From Sordaria brevicollis (taxonomy: Eukaryota; Ascomycota; Sordariomycetes; Sordariales; Sordariaceae), in contig JAUTDP010000001.1 in the NCBI GenBank assembly GCA_033439795.1, positions 248,001 to 312,000 on the forward strand: 64,000 nt of DNA. Direction: 5' to 3'. The notes beneath the pieces are model-generated. The model was not told the origin of the DNA. It saw only the letters and a program-made list of their open reading frames with translations, and did no database searches. How positions within the stretch are numbered: the stretch's first letter is position 1; every line of letters begins with the position of its first letter. Position numbers and translations under genes: made by a program. Positions 12,973 to 24,642 of the stretch are shown piece by piece.

Positions 12973-14014
12973 ATGTCAACCACCATGGAAACGTCACCTA
13001 CACACACTCCGCCGCCTCCTACGGCCCCGCGGCCAAAGGGTATGTCGGAACATCACCCAGCACAACAATGCATTCGCGCATTTCCCAGCTTCTCTCCAGA
13101 CCTGCAGTATCATCAATGCACGAATGCTAACCATTGTTCCATCTCCAGGCATTCTCAAAAACTCCTACCGTGGCTCCCCGCCAACTGGTCCTACATCTCC
13201 CCTCGACGCCCACCACCATGACGCGAGTCACCCCCCGCCACTCATCCACATGCCCTCTTCCGCCAAGGAGGCAAAGGAAATCACCATCATGAACACCCAG
13301 ATCAACGCCGGCCACCGCCGCTCATCATCCGTCGCCGGTTCACGTCCCGGCCTCAGCGGTTCCCGCCGCTCGACAACGCCCAGCCACCACGGCGACGAAG
13401 ACAACGGTGAACAAGGCCAGCGCCTCAAATGGGACGAGGCCAACCTCTACCTCACCGAGCAGGAACGCTCCAGCACCATGAAGATCGACGAGCCCAAGAC
13501 GCCCTACGCCAAGCACTACGATCCCGCCGAGGACCCATCGGACGACGACGAGGAAGTCCCAGAAGCCATCGACCACAACAAGATCGACATGGACCGCGTC
13601 GACGGCGTGTCGCCTGTTCCTAAGCACAACAAGCGCCGACACGGCAACATTGACGACGAGATTCCCGGCCTCTCCCTCGGTGAGCCTGAGGAGGCTGTGC
13701 CCGAGGGTGGTTTCCCCTTTGGCAACGGCGCTGTTGCTCACTCCGAGGACGGCGGCTCTCCCAAGCGCCCTCGCGCTGTGCATGTTGACAGCAACGGCAG
13801 CGGCCACGATCCCGATGATGAGCTCGTCGGTCTCAGCGCCGAGGAGAGGGAGAAGCATCGCAAGTTTGAGGAAATGCGCAAGAAGCACTACGAGATGAAG
13901 AGCGTGGCGTCGCTACTTGGTCACCCTGAGAACCTGGAGGATGAGGACGAAGATGAGGATGAGGAGACCCCTGATGTGCCACCTCTTCCGACAAGGTCCA
14001 ATGGATCGTCGTAG
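12973..14014 (+). CDS. Protein phosphatase inhibitor 2 (IPP-2/GLC8 family)
   Basis: Regulatory subunit that binds and modulates type-1 serine/threonine phosphatase. Exons 12973-13039 and 13149-14014 give 310 aa. All three hallmark segments are present. KGILKN (residues 22-27) is restored only by splicing. The [13 protein letters not shown] block (about 116-128) runs into [10 protein letters not shown] (133-142), whose Thr-Pro is the family's regulatory phosphorylation site. The C-terminal [20 protein letters not shown] (254-273) carries the HYxMK docking element. The rest is low-complexity, Ser/Pro-rich then acidic, as expected for this intrinsically disordered family; the tail has a Glu/Asp tract. 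The protein is longer than the animal inhibitor (about 205 aa) because of the N-terminal insertion. The ATG at 12973 is the one in frame with the GILKN segment. Confidence 0.93.
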
Positions 14015-14820
14015 GAGGTGAGATTCAGAGGGCGAAGTGAATGGCAGCAGCAGTTGTACCCTGACGTGTATCGCGAGCTTCAGGCATTGGGTGTCACACC
14101 TGATGTCGATCCCATGATCACGGTGATGCGAGTTATAGCAGCAAGAGGAATGGGTATGGAAGCCAGGAGGATGCGATGGCGCGTATTGCTGAGAATGCGG
14201 TACTAGAGGATGCCTGCTTTGTGGCCATAGGTGCACATGTGCGCTTGGGTAAGAGAAGGATGGGATTTTATTTCGAACATGGGACAGTTCATGTATATGG
14301 TTTGATGACTGGACGGTCCCTACATTGCTCATTTTTGAGGGCAGGATTGGTGAAGGTATACCTCAAGATCAGTCGGCATGTGGCTGAACTGATTGGCTTC
14401 TGCATTTCGAGTTTTATGGTAGCGAAGCATCAATGTTTTCTTATGTTTTGTTCTCTTCTTACGAACTTTATGGATTGACGGTTTTCATGTGTTACGGACC
14501 CCTTTTTGGACATTATCATCAAAACACACAAGATTAAGAATGCACTGCACACGCAACCTGTCAAACATCATTCTCGCTGTTTCTTTCTCTTCGCTTGTTT
14601 CGGTAGGGGTTGTGTTAGGATAATCATGGCCTGATACGTTGTGGCACTCGGCTTCCTTGCATAGAGATTAATCCCAATTAATGATCCAAAAGCTCTTTGT
14701 CTAGATTATCATGGTGATGTTATAAATGCCAAACCCCAATCAGTTCCTCGTTCCTCCTCTCCGCTGTGTTGTCCATGATGAATGCCTCCACTCGCCCCTT
14801 TCCCAGGTTGTAGCAGTAGA
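14015..14820. other. Convergent intergenic region
   Basis: Shared 3' flanks of the inhibitor-2 gene (+) and the LCL2 gene (-). AT-richer 3' sequence; no further gene seen. Confidence 0.6.
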
Positions 14821-15314
14821 TCAGAGCATCCCCTTCCTCGCCAATTCAATCTTCCTCGCCGCCTCCCCAGCCTTGAACCCTCCCCTCGACACACAGATCC
14901 TCTGGCCCTCCGCAAGCTCAGCCTTGTCTTCGTGTGATGGCCACGGGCAAGGGCAGTGGTGTGGGTAGTGGACGCATGCTACATCAATCATCCTCTCCAT
15001 TAGCATCTGTCCCATCCCAGATAAGGAAAAGAAAAAGGGAAAGTAACGGGGGAAAAGGAGGACATACCCAAAGTATCAGGACACAAATACTTGTCGCAAT
15101 GAGCCCTTTGGTAATTCGCCTGGTAAATCGACGGATCAGAGGGGACGTTGGGGTGGTGTTGTTGGCCGTGGCCTTGGTGGCCTTGGTGTTGTTGGTGACC
15201 GTGACCGCCGTGCCCGCCATGCCCGCCGAACATTTGGTCGAAGAAGGAGCCGAATTGGGCTGCTATTGGGGAGGCGAGGGCCAAAAGGGAGAGGAGGAGG
15301 TATAGCGTTTTCAT
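14821..15314 (-). CDS. Long chronological lifespan protein 2 (LCL2)
   Basis: Small secretory-pathway protein; the yeast family member is linked to chronological lifespan and ER-associated degradation. Exons 15314-15068 and 14978-14821 give 134 aa. Residues 1-19 form a signal peptide ending ASPIAA, followed by [13 protein letters not shown] His/Gly/Gln-rich spacer built from repeated GGHGG and HQ units comes next. Then the family core: [58 protein letters not shown] and [16 protein letters not shown]. Five core cysteines are visible. The intron splits an Ala codon between PDTL and CVHY. Length and order match the family; the spacer is somewhat expanded. Confidence 0.93.
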
Positions 15315-16120
15315 TGTGACGTTCGTGATCCTCGAAGTTCGGGAAATGGTGGTGTTGAATGGAAAAGAGTGGTGGTGGTTGGAAGCTGACAATGTCGAGG
15401 TAGGCAAGCTGTCAATTACACGGCTACCCTGGCGTTGGCGATGGTGATGGCGGAAACAGTGCTGTGGTCGCTGAAACTAAAAGCTACGGGCGAGTCCACT
15501 GCAGGGGCCTTGCTGGCCAATTTGTCCAAATCGTCACTTCCTGCATTCCATTATCGTTATCTTATCTTATCGCATTTGTCGGTGACGGGAGCGTGGACTT
15601 GGCGGTTAGAGCGGTCAGCCTCTGCGGTTAGAGCTACATGACTAAGCAGAAAGCTACCCCGGGCTGGCCAATGCGCAGCTGCCCTCATTCTTGGCATCTT
15701 GGCGCTCCGGCTCGCTTCAACTTTTGAGTGGGGCATTTTTTTCGGCCGCTGCTGCTCACGCCCTGGACGACGGCACGGCTTGGGAAGGACCCGCCCGATT
15801 TTTGAGTTCGGTTTTCGTTTCGACTCCCGCGCGTCGTGCGGACATTGGCAACCCTTCCTCTCCGTCCGCTCCGCCCGCAGGTCCCCTCCCCCCTCCCCCG
15901 TCCCAGGTCCGACCTCCTCCGTCCCCTCCGACCGCACCCACACTTCCGCCCCGGTCGACCCCCCGCCCCCTCTCCGTGTGTGGTGTGTCTGTCTTTGAAC
16001 TTTTTGTCACCGGGACGACAATTGGACGACGACAACGACAACGACAACGACCGACCGACTGCCTCGGACCGACCGAAGACGACGTCGACGACTTGACACA
16101 AAACAACAACAACAAACACA
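15315..16120. other. Divergent promoter region (LCL2 / bL27m)
   Basis: Short head-to-head intergenic region. The half next to the ribosomal gene is strongly C-rich on the plus strand, with repeated ACGACAACGACAACG just before the start. No separate gene seen. Confidence 0.6.
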
Positions 16121-17551
16121 ATGCATCTTGCACAGCTGCGGCAGCCTTTGACGAGGGCTGCTGCCAACAGCTGCCACTCCGTCTGCCGGTTACCCACCAC
16201 CCACTCCTCCGTCTCCGCGACAGCCCTTCTCTCCGAGCAGTTTGCCCACCTCCGCATCGGCCCAACAAGTAGCAATGTCGCCGTCGAGGGTCGTCGTTAT
16301 GCCAGTGTCAAGTCCCAGGGTGCCTACAGGCTGAAGCCCAAGAGGACCATCCCCAAGAAGCTCGGCGCAAAGAAGACGGGTGGTATGTTTGCATGACACA
16401 CAAGACTTGCGCGCATTGCGCCGCAAGAACAACAACAACTCAATGGGTGTCACCGTCGCTGACTTAGTCTTTTCCTTCGTCTCCTACCAACAGACCAATA
16501 CGTTATCCCCGGCAACATCATCTACAAGCAGCGCGGTACACTATGGCACCCCGGCGAGAACACCATCATGGGTCGCGACCACACCATCCACGCCGCCGTT
16601 GCTGGCTACGTCAAGTACTACCGTGATCCCCAGCGCCATCCGGACCGTCAGTACATCGGCGTCGTCTTCAACCGCAACGACAAGCTCCCCTACCCCAAGG
16701 ACGCCCCGCGCAAGCGCAAGCTCGGCCTCGTTGCCGTTCCCCGCAAGGTCGAAGATGTCGAGAAGCCCACCATGTCCGCCTCCGGCCTGCCTCTTTGGGT
16801 CACCCGCCACGAGGCCATCGAGATCCCCCCACCAGCGACTAGCCCCGTTGCCGCCGCGAAGGAAGTCAAGGGCAAGGGCGCCCGCGTATCAGCCTCCGGC
16901 GCCGCCGCCGTGCCCGCCTCCAGCAACACCATCTCCGCCTCGTCCAACAACGGCGGCTCCTCCGTCATCGCCGAGCTCATCAAGGAGAAGCTCGCCGCCC
17001 GCGCCGAGTACAACGCCCGACAACTGGCTCTGCGCAAGCTTCAGCAGCAAAAGATGCTCGCCCGCCGCGGCACCCGCGTCCTGCGTCTTATGAACAACTA
17101 CAGCTACCGCGAGACCAACTGGGAGATTGGTCGCTTGATCGGCGACCCCGGCTCGGTGCCCGGTACCGAGAAGGTCGGTTCCAGAAAGGCCAAGTTCCGC
17201 GCGCGCAGGAGGAGAAGAAACACCTTCTTGCTGGGCATCAAGGAGCGCAAGCTGGCCAAGGCCGACAGGCGCGAGGAGTACAGGAGACGTGTGCGCGAGA
17301 AGAGGGAGCAGAGATTGGTGCAGAGGAAGGAGTTTATGAAGAAGCAGAGGGAGGCCAAGAAGGCTGGTGCTGCTTCTGCTTCTGCTGAGAAGGGTGCGGC
17401 TGCTGAGAAGAAGGAGGTCAAGGCTGAGAAGCCTGCTGCTCCCAAGGCCGAGGCTGCTCCCAAGAAGGTTGAGGAGAAGAAGCAGCCTGCTGCTGAGAAG
17501 CCCAAGGCTGAGAAGAAGAAGGACTCCTCCAAGACCGAGAAGAAGGATTAA
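16121..17551 (+). CDS. Mitochondrial large-subunit ribosomal protein bL27m
   Basis: Component of the mitochondrial 54S subunit, near the peptidyl-transferase centre; yeast counterpart MRP7. Exons 16121-16382 and 16494-17551 give 439 aa. Residues 1 to about 60 form a basic, Ser/Ala-rich mitochondrial presequence. The L27 core runs from about 62 to 150: [57 protein letters not shown] and [10 protein letters not shown]. The splice joins KKTG to DQYVIPG, recovering the conserved bL27 order. A long C-terminal extension of nearly 290 residues follows. It includes a basic helix-rich part (about 275-350) and an 80-residue Lys/Ala/Glu tail. Fungal mitochondrial L27 proteins carry such extensions, but the KA/KE tail is extreme. 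Confidence 0.93.
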
Positions 17552-18706
17552 GGGAAGGAATGGGATGGGAAAAGATTGGGAGGATGTGGTGTTAGAATAC
17601 GAAAGGTGATGTACCACCATGTGTTATTATTATACTAAGATCTTTTTGTCTTTTCTGCCGTGTGGGGTGCCCCCTTTTGGTTCAACGTCTTTGATGGACA
17701 TCGCGTGGAAACGAAGTGTGAACATCAGGGCGAAAGTATGGCTATGGGGAACGTGGCCCTTGTGAAATTGGGTTTTGTTGCGTGTCTTGGGATTTCCTCA
17801 TGAGCAAGTGCTTTCCTCCCGCGAAGTGGCGGGTTGATGTGGCACGGTAATGGAGGCGGCTGCAAGTGCACCACTTTCTGGTCGGGAGACTGAAGCTTAA
17901 ATCGTCATGCTCAAAGTTGTGGTGTGCTGTGGCTCGAGGTAGATGACACGAGCGAGGTTTGTCCTTCATCGGGGACATCTGCTTGCAAGGCATAGTAGAC
18001 ACTCAGCTGTCAAGGGCCAATTGGTCGTTCCACTCTCATTCTTCTTTCCCTTATTGTTTACATGTGTTGTTTCTTGCAGAATGCTGGTTTCCTTACTTGT
18101 TGGGTGCTTCAAAGAGTCTCGCTGCCTCCGGTCATCCTTAAATATTTTAACATCTTGCGACCGAACGCCTTCCGATGTGCCTCGCCATGTACCGGCAAAT
18201 GCGACATTAACAACGACTCGCAGGCGATGGTGTTTCTGTCCTTGCGCCGTTGATGTCTTGATATGTCGGCGATATGGGCTGTTTGGGACCGGCCTCGTTC
18301 CTGCCTCGTATATCGGACAATTCTGACGACGTCGACATCGGGATGAGAGGGAAAGAGGTGGTCCTCCGATCCCGCTCGCTCCTTCCGACGGAAGCGGTGA
18401 CTCCAAAGCACCAGCCACAGTCAGTCAACAAGCCCGCTCTGTCGGACTGGGACGCGGGAGACGGGATGGAAGGCACACTCGCCCACTGGCAGTTGCACGC
18501 GAGGCATTCTTCGCGGTTTGGACACGCACCACTTTTTTTTTTCCCCTTCCAACGCCGCCAACTCCTCCGCTTTCTTTTCGCGCCGCATCGACACCTCCGC
18601 CATTTCATACGATCTCAATTCGCTCAATTGCTTCCTACGCATCGAAATCGAACTTCAATCTCGCCCCTTTCGCCTTCAATTGCCCACCTCCAACAGCAAC
18701 TCGACG
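17552..18706. other. Intergenic
   Basis: 3' flank of the ribosomal gene and 5' flank of the first tandem paralog. Weakly open frames near 18.3-18.6 kb show no motif. The last 200 bases are pyrimidine/CAA-rich leader. Confidence 0.55.
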
Positions 18707-20334
18707 ATGCCTCCCCGCCGTCGTGAGCGCGGCGCCTCCTCTGAGTCCGATTCCAATTCCAACTCCGACAGCTCGGACGATGGATCGCCACAGGATGACG
18801 GGTTGATACAGAAACAGCGCACTGGTGGATATAGGGCCCTGGTAAACGATGAGCGCAACTACACAGAATGGGTCGGGCGAAACGGTATGTCCATTCGACT
18901 GATCTCGATCACAAGCATTGGCCGTCTTCAGGACCGCATGACTAACAGCCTTGTCGTATAGCACACGACGAGCAAGTCCATATTCCTGGAAACGGGGCCA
19001 TGTTTCCGGAGGGATATCAGCCCTGCTGGACCCAAGTTAAACCGTGGCGTTGTCCAGTACATAAGTGTCACCAAGCTTTCGATCTTGCCAATAGATTGGG
19101 TAACCATTTCAAGGTACGATGAACCTTCAACCGGTAGTATATGGACCTCATTTTTGCGGCCAAGCCTTCTGACTATGTTACTTAATTACAGATGGCACAT
19201 CGCAAAATGCTATTTCACGATTGCCGGAACGGAAAGTTCCTGCCCGTGGGGAGGAAGCGGATACGGACTGCGCGAGAGTATCGACATGGCCGTAGCCCCA
19301 AGGCTGCCATCGTTGTAAGCCGGGCTTCGCATCCTGGTGGTCAACCTCGACCTCGCCAAGAACAGGCGCAGCAAGGTGCTGGTCAACTACATGATGCGGC
19401 TCAAGCACCCCCGGCTGCACCACCTGCTCCTGCACCTCCCGCCCCAGCTGGTGCTGCTCCTGCTCCTGCATCTTCTCCTGCGCCGCAACTTGTTCGCCCA
19501 CCTGCGCCCCCGGTTCATGGTGGCAACGGTGCACCCAGCTCGTCAGCTCCGGCTGCTCTGATTGCTTTACCCATTCGTCCCCTCGCCCAACTTCCTCTTC
19601 CACTTCGCGAACTCCCACCCGCAGCGGCCAACAATCAAAGAAACAACGGCAACAGGCTGCCGAGCTTCGTCAAGCCAAAGAACCCATCCATATGGGATTA
19701 TATCACCAGCTATACGTCATATGAGCTCCCTCTTCCGCTGGATACCTGCATAGTCGAACTTCTATCCAAATCTCGGGCTTGTGCCCTGCCTCAGTGTTGG
19801 AGGCATCTCCTCCGTACTTCTACTCCTTTGTCGCCCTCTCCTACACCTACCCCCTCTCCGCCGCCACCTCCCCCGTCTTTCTATCCGCCCTCGAGACTCT
19901 CGCAAGCTGGCCTCGCTATTGCCGGGCCATCCACCAGCGCCAACAGTCACGAAAACGACGAAGAGAACCAGAACCCCAACTCCTCTGGCCCACTGACCCT
20001 CAAGGCTCTCAGTTCCATCGTTTTATATCTCTCCCGCCGCGACTCAATCACGCCTTGCAACTCGCCGCATTGTCCCGTCGGCAAGCTTTCCCGCGACAGG
20101 TTCAACGAGATCACCAAGGCATTTAACGATGGAAGCACCATCATCCACAAAGACATGGCGTTCCCAAAGTGCAAGGGTCTTAGAGCCGAGGAGTTCAGTG
20201 GGAATAGTGAGATTGCGAAGGCAGTGAGAGAGCGGTTTGGAGAGTTTGGAGGGTGTGTCAATGCGTATTGGGCTCATGGGGAGGAGGTCCCAATTGGTGA
20301 TGTTGTTATGGATGTCGACTTGTATGATGCGTGA
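18707..20334 (+). CDS. Tandem-family paralog A: split C2H2-like finger plus Cys module
   Basis: I do not recognise this family. Exons 18707-18884, 18962-19113 and 19192-20334 give 490 aa. The N-terminus is Ser/Asp-rich (1-30), then GYRALVNDERNYTEWVGRN. Exon 2 carries GNGAMFPEGYQP and a finger-like motif with C90, C95, H108 and H113 (CX4CX12HX4H). The second intron lies between the two histidines. A long Gln/Pro/Ala linker follows. The C-terminal module (277-471) has IWDYI, IVELL, then PCNSPHC (C399, C404), FPKC (C437) and CVNAYW (C465). It is the most diverged copy: a Pro/Ser insertion sits where B and C have RDL...W..RL, and it lacks their C-terminal domain. Nuclear DNA or chromatin binding would fit a finger, but this is inference only. 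Confidence 0.8.
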
Positions 20335-20704
20335 GGTGGTCGCGGCGTTGGTTGATGGTGGTCAAGGCTGGTAACACCGAGTGGTGAGCACGTGTCTGGT
20401 GTTGAAGTTTCCGTGGGCTTGGAGAATGTGGAGATACAAGAGGAAGAGGAGGTTAGACCAGGACAAAGATGCCATGAGAGGAGAACCGAGTGTTGTAGTC
20501 AACAGGTTCGGTCGGATGAGTCTTCTTTTTCCCTGTTGTTCATTCCTGTTTTGCGCGATACCCTTTTCATTCTGTTTCTTATGGCAACCCTTGCATATAT
20601 GACGTCCGAATCCTGGGTTCAAGGCCAACCTGCAAGCTGAGCGGCATGTATCCCGCGGAAAAGTTCAAGCTCCGAGTAATGTTATACGTTTTATTCTTCA
20701 CTTA
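20335..20704. other. 3' flank of paralog A up to the transposon
   Basis: Normal-composition sequence ending at the TA target dinucleotide 20703-20704. No feature seen inside. Confidence 0.6.
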
Positions 20705-20734
20705 CCGTAGAGACTCGGGCCATTGGGTTTTAGG
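20705..20734 (+). repeat. Left terminal inverted repeat of the RIP-decayed transposon
   Basis: Thirty bases beginning CCGTAGAGACTCGGGCC, exactly complementary to 23842-23871. Preceded by TA. Confidence 0.95.
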
Positions 20735-21110
20735 GGTAACTAGTACAACCCTGAAAAGTTTATGTGGTGAGTAAGCACACTCTAATATTTATGCCCACCA
20801 AAATTCTAGTATAGGATAATAATACTACATATTCCCTACCTTCTGGGATTTCTTATCCCCTATCAATTATCCTTATAACCTTCCTTATTCCTCTTCTTCT
20901 TTTAGCCAACCAATCTAGTAATAATTTTGTAATATTGAATATAGATGAACGGCTTAGTACGTTCGAGTTCGATATTGGTATTAGTATCTAACACCGTACC
21001 TAAGCGTTAGAGCCACCTAAACTACCTAAATTAATACAACTAGTATAACTAGTACAATTAGACCACTTAAACTACCTAGACCACTCAGACTAGCTAGTAT
21101 AACCGCGAAC

Positions 21111-21184
21111 TCTTCCTCCTCCTCCTCTTCTTCCTCCTCCTCCTCTTCCTTTTCTTCCTCCCCCTCCCCCTCCCCCTCTTCCTT
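21111..21184 (+). repeat. Pyrimidine-only tract inside the transposon
   Basis: A 74-base run of C and T (CCT and CTT units) within the decayed element. It probably descends from a Ser/Pro-rich or Glu-rich coding or linker segment. It stands out because it still holds many cytosines, none followed by A and hence not in RIP's preferred CpA context. Confidence 0.8.
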
Positions 21185-22117
21185 CGAACCTTCAACGTAC
21201 TTAAAACCGATCTAGTCCCTCCTTAAAATCGTTTAACGTAAAGAAAATTAAGAAGAAGTATTTAGCGAGAGGGCTTAAGAAGAGGGTTAAGAGATCTTAT
21301 ACCGACGAAATCAAAATCTAGGTTAGTAGGGTTCTTTAAAGTTATATCGTAGCGTTAATTAGTACTAACAACTTAAATAGGTTCTTTCGTACCTTACGCA
21401 AATTAAGATGCCTATTAATAAGGAAGTTTTATAATCCCGCCGTCGTCGTAAAGGCGCCTACGAATACGATGGAGAATAATACGACGATACGTACCGTAAC
21501 GTATATATACGCAAAGCTTTTACCTATTAGAAAATACTATATAGTACTATATAACGATAGTAGGCTACTAAATAGGCTATACTCCTTCGTATTGCTTAAA
21601 ATCCTAAACCGCTATGGCTAGAACTCGAATAACAATTCTACGAGAGGTTTTAGAATACTAGGCAATAGAATTATATTATTATAATATAATAATTCCGTTA
21701 AGAATTTACTAATTTCTTTAATACCCTCTACTTAGATTAAGTACGTTATATATAGTAGTCTTTTTTACGGGGTTGGTTTTCGAATTTCTTAAATCGCTAA
21801 TATATAATATATAAAAGAATTATACATTAATTATAACGGTTACTAAAAAAATTACTTGCCAAAGTAAACTCGTTTTTAAGGTTAGTTATATATTTATATA
21901 ATAATCTATCTAACTTTGGTTTTTCTTCTTATTTTCACTTTTATTTATTTTTAACGATAAAAAAAGAATAAAAATTTAAAGAAAATCGGAGGAGGCCTAA
22001 AGAAATTCGGTAATAACCTAAAAGTTAATTTTTTTATCCTATAGGTTTATTAAGCGCAATTCCTAACCTACCGAGCTTAATAAGAATATTCGATTTCTTT
22101 TATCTTATATTATAAAT

Positions 22118-23099
22118 TTCGACGAAATTCCTATCCCTTTCGAATATAACAATAGCTATACCTACGTAATTAAAGGTAATAAATCCGTTATAAGTAAAAC
22201 TAACCGTTTTAAATAGGGTAAACGCTAAACTACTTTAATTTTCTATATCTTTATTAATAATATTATTCGTTTTAAATTAATTATGATATTTTATAATAAA
22301 GGTTTAAATAAAGCTATTATTAAAAAAAAAGCTAAATATATACTAAATATTAAGGTTCAATTCAATAAAATAGCGTATTAGAATAAAGAGTTATTACTTA
22401 ATTAATTCAATAAGGAATTCGTTCCTATTATAAAGGATAATTTTAAATAAGAATTTTTACTAATTATAAATATATGCCTATCCTATAATACCTAACGAGT
22501 GCGTAATAAATTTAAAGATTAATTACCCTATAAAGTAATACTAGCTATAATTCCTAATAATCTAATTAATTTATTATAACCTTTTAATATTATTATTAAC
22601 TCTTTATTTAAAAAGTTTTTAAAAGAGGAGACTTTCTTAATTGAGAGGAGATGGGAGGAGGAGAATCTAAAAAAGGTACAATTTATATTTAATAAACGTA
22701 TTATAGTAATTTACATTATTTTAAAATATTGGAATAGTCTAATAATTAATAAATAAAATATAGTTATAAAGTCTTTTAAAAATAATAGTATATTTATTTT
22801 ACTAAATAGTTTTAAAGATAACTTCATTAATATTAAAGAGATTAAAAAGGATATAATTGATTGGACTAATTAGGAGAGCGCTATAGATATTATTATTGGG
22901 ATAGATGATTTTGAAACTATACTTTTATATGAGGATAATTGTCTTAAATTTAATATATAGGTTGAAGAGAGATTTAAAGTTGGTTATAAGTATAACTCTT
23001 TCAAGAAGGTAAAGTTAATTAATTAGTATTTATAACGAGGTTTGCCTACGAAGGGGAAAAAGGATAAGTTGATTAAGAGGTTGAAAGAGTATAATAAAT
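22118..23099 (+). pseudogene. Ghost DDE transposase with C-terminal SAP-like segment
   Basis: One reading frame can be followed for about 327 codons with many stop codons and no frameshift. Recognisable parts in order are FDEIPIPFEY (catalytic-core start), GNKSVISKTNRFK, LIFYIF, VPIIKDNF, then LLINICLSYNT, where the family has an Asp and this copy an Asn. Next comes LL-stop-PFNIIINSLFKKFL, corresponding to the usual LLQPLD-type motif. At about 23020-23090 there is a SAP-like helix pair (RGLPTKGKKDKLIKRLKEY). The stops sit at Trp and Gln positions and catalytic acidic residues have become Asn, as RIP predicts. No functional protein can be made. Confidence 0.8.
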
Positions 23100-23841
23100 A
23101 ATACTAGTAATTAACTATCTAGATTATATATAAATTATTTAATAATTTAGATACTCCAATTCAAAACTCTTCATTAGAAGAATCTAAAGAGCCTTTATCC
23201 CATTTAATAATATTAACGTAAATATACGCTATTCCTTTAACTTCCTACTACTAACGAATTTTTTGAAGTCTATTATCCTATTTATACTAATATTTGCTAA
23301 GCTCTTTTACGTAATATAAGACTTCAATACCCTTAAATTTAACCTTTAATTCGATTTTATAATAGCTTTTATTACGAACCCAACTATAGTGGATTTAATC
23401 TTTGTTAATAAGGCTCAAACCTTCTAGTACATTGGGAGATGAGGGTATTCGCGGGACGACGACGTAGTTAATACCTTCAATAAATTATTAGGTATTTGGG
23501 TAGTCATTTATAACGTTTTTTAATAAGTTAATAAAATAGAAATAAATAAAATACTAGTAATTTGTTTATTTATATACGAGATCGATATTTCTAAGGATTA
23601 ACTTTTGCTTCGTTGTAGCCATGGCTGGATTGCTGGGGTCTTATTGTAGGGGATGGCTTTATAGGGAATAAGGAAGGTTATAGGGAATAAGAGAGATAGT
23701 AGAATAGGGCTATTAGAAAGGAATTTATAAGGCTCCGAGCTCTAACGTTAACAATTCCCCCTCTTTCTGCGGAAGAAAAACGCACATCTTCATACTGTCT
23801 GTTTACTAAGTACATGGACTTTCCTAGGGTTATACTAGAGA

Positions 23842-23871
23842 CCTAAAACCCAATGGCCCGAGTCTCTACGG
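23842..23871 (-). repeat. Right terminal inverted repeat of the RIP-decayed transposon
   Basis: Exact inverted copy of 20705-20734, followed by TA at 23872-23873. Confidence 0.95.
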
Positions 23872-24642
23872 TACATAATTTTTTGCTTCTCTTTTCTGTT
23901 TAAATTGTCAAATCTTGAGTCAAAAACCTCTGTTGAGTGATGGAGAGGTGGCCCCTTCCACCTGTCTTGCAAAACCATCCAGTCTCAGCCGTGTATCAGC
24001 ATGACTGATTTAGGAGAGGCAAGGTAGATAAGGAAATTTGATGTCTAGTGACTTCAGCCAGTCCCTCTGGCAGTTATCGTTTCATGGCATAGGAGTGTCC
24101 GTGATGTCGGGAACACTCGAATGTATCTTCCACGGGCACGAGCATAAAGCCAGTGTATACCATTTACCCATCTCGAAACTTCCTGCTACAGCGTTCATGA
24201 TCACTCGATCGACCCAGTGGCTCTTGTCGACGGCTTATCGGATCTTCCTATACATTTTTGCGCGTACCAAATTCCCGGTTTCGTAACATAGGTAATTCCT
24301 TTAACATCAAATACCGACTCCGAGTTCCTACCATTCACTGGCCATCATCCCGTGTTGCGACGATGACCCACCCGTTTTTAACTTGCTAGCCCATGCCGGC
24401 CGCCAGGGTGGTCATTTTTCCCCTTCGGCGCACAATTCTGTCGAGCATCGAATGATTTTCTTGTGAAAGTCGTGATATTCAACATCTTCCGTCCCCGGTC
24501 CCAACGAGAGTACAGCAAGTCGACTAGCCATTCGTCTTACCCTATTAAGGACGGCAGAACCTGCCTCATCGCTTCCATTCTTCGATACGCTCCACATACG
24601 CCATTGGGATTTTACCTACTTTCCTGTTCGAAATTTGCAACA
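23872..24642. other. Intergenic: transposon edge to paralog B
   Basis: Base composition returns to normal immediately after the right terminal repeat. This is presumed promoter and leader of paralog B; nothing else seen. Confidence 0.6.

Larger units (their letters stand above)
20705..23871 (+). mobile_element. RIP-decayed DNA transposon, TA target site, about 3.17 kb
   Basis: A 3,167-bp element flanked by TA on both sides. It has 30-bp perfect inverted terminal repeats that continue imperfectly for about 25 bp. The interior is extremely AT-rich, dominated by TA dinucleotides and lacking CpA, the product of heavy RIP. The plus strand keeps a ghost transposase frame (22118-23099). TA target site, terminal inverted repeats and a DDE-type transposase place it in the Tc1/mariner-pogo group of class II elements. 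It inserted between paralogs A and B of the tandem family. No active copy is visible in the window. Confidence 0.9.
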
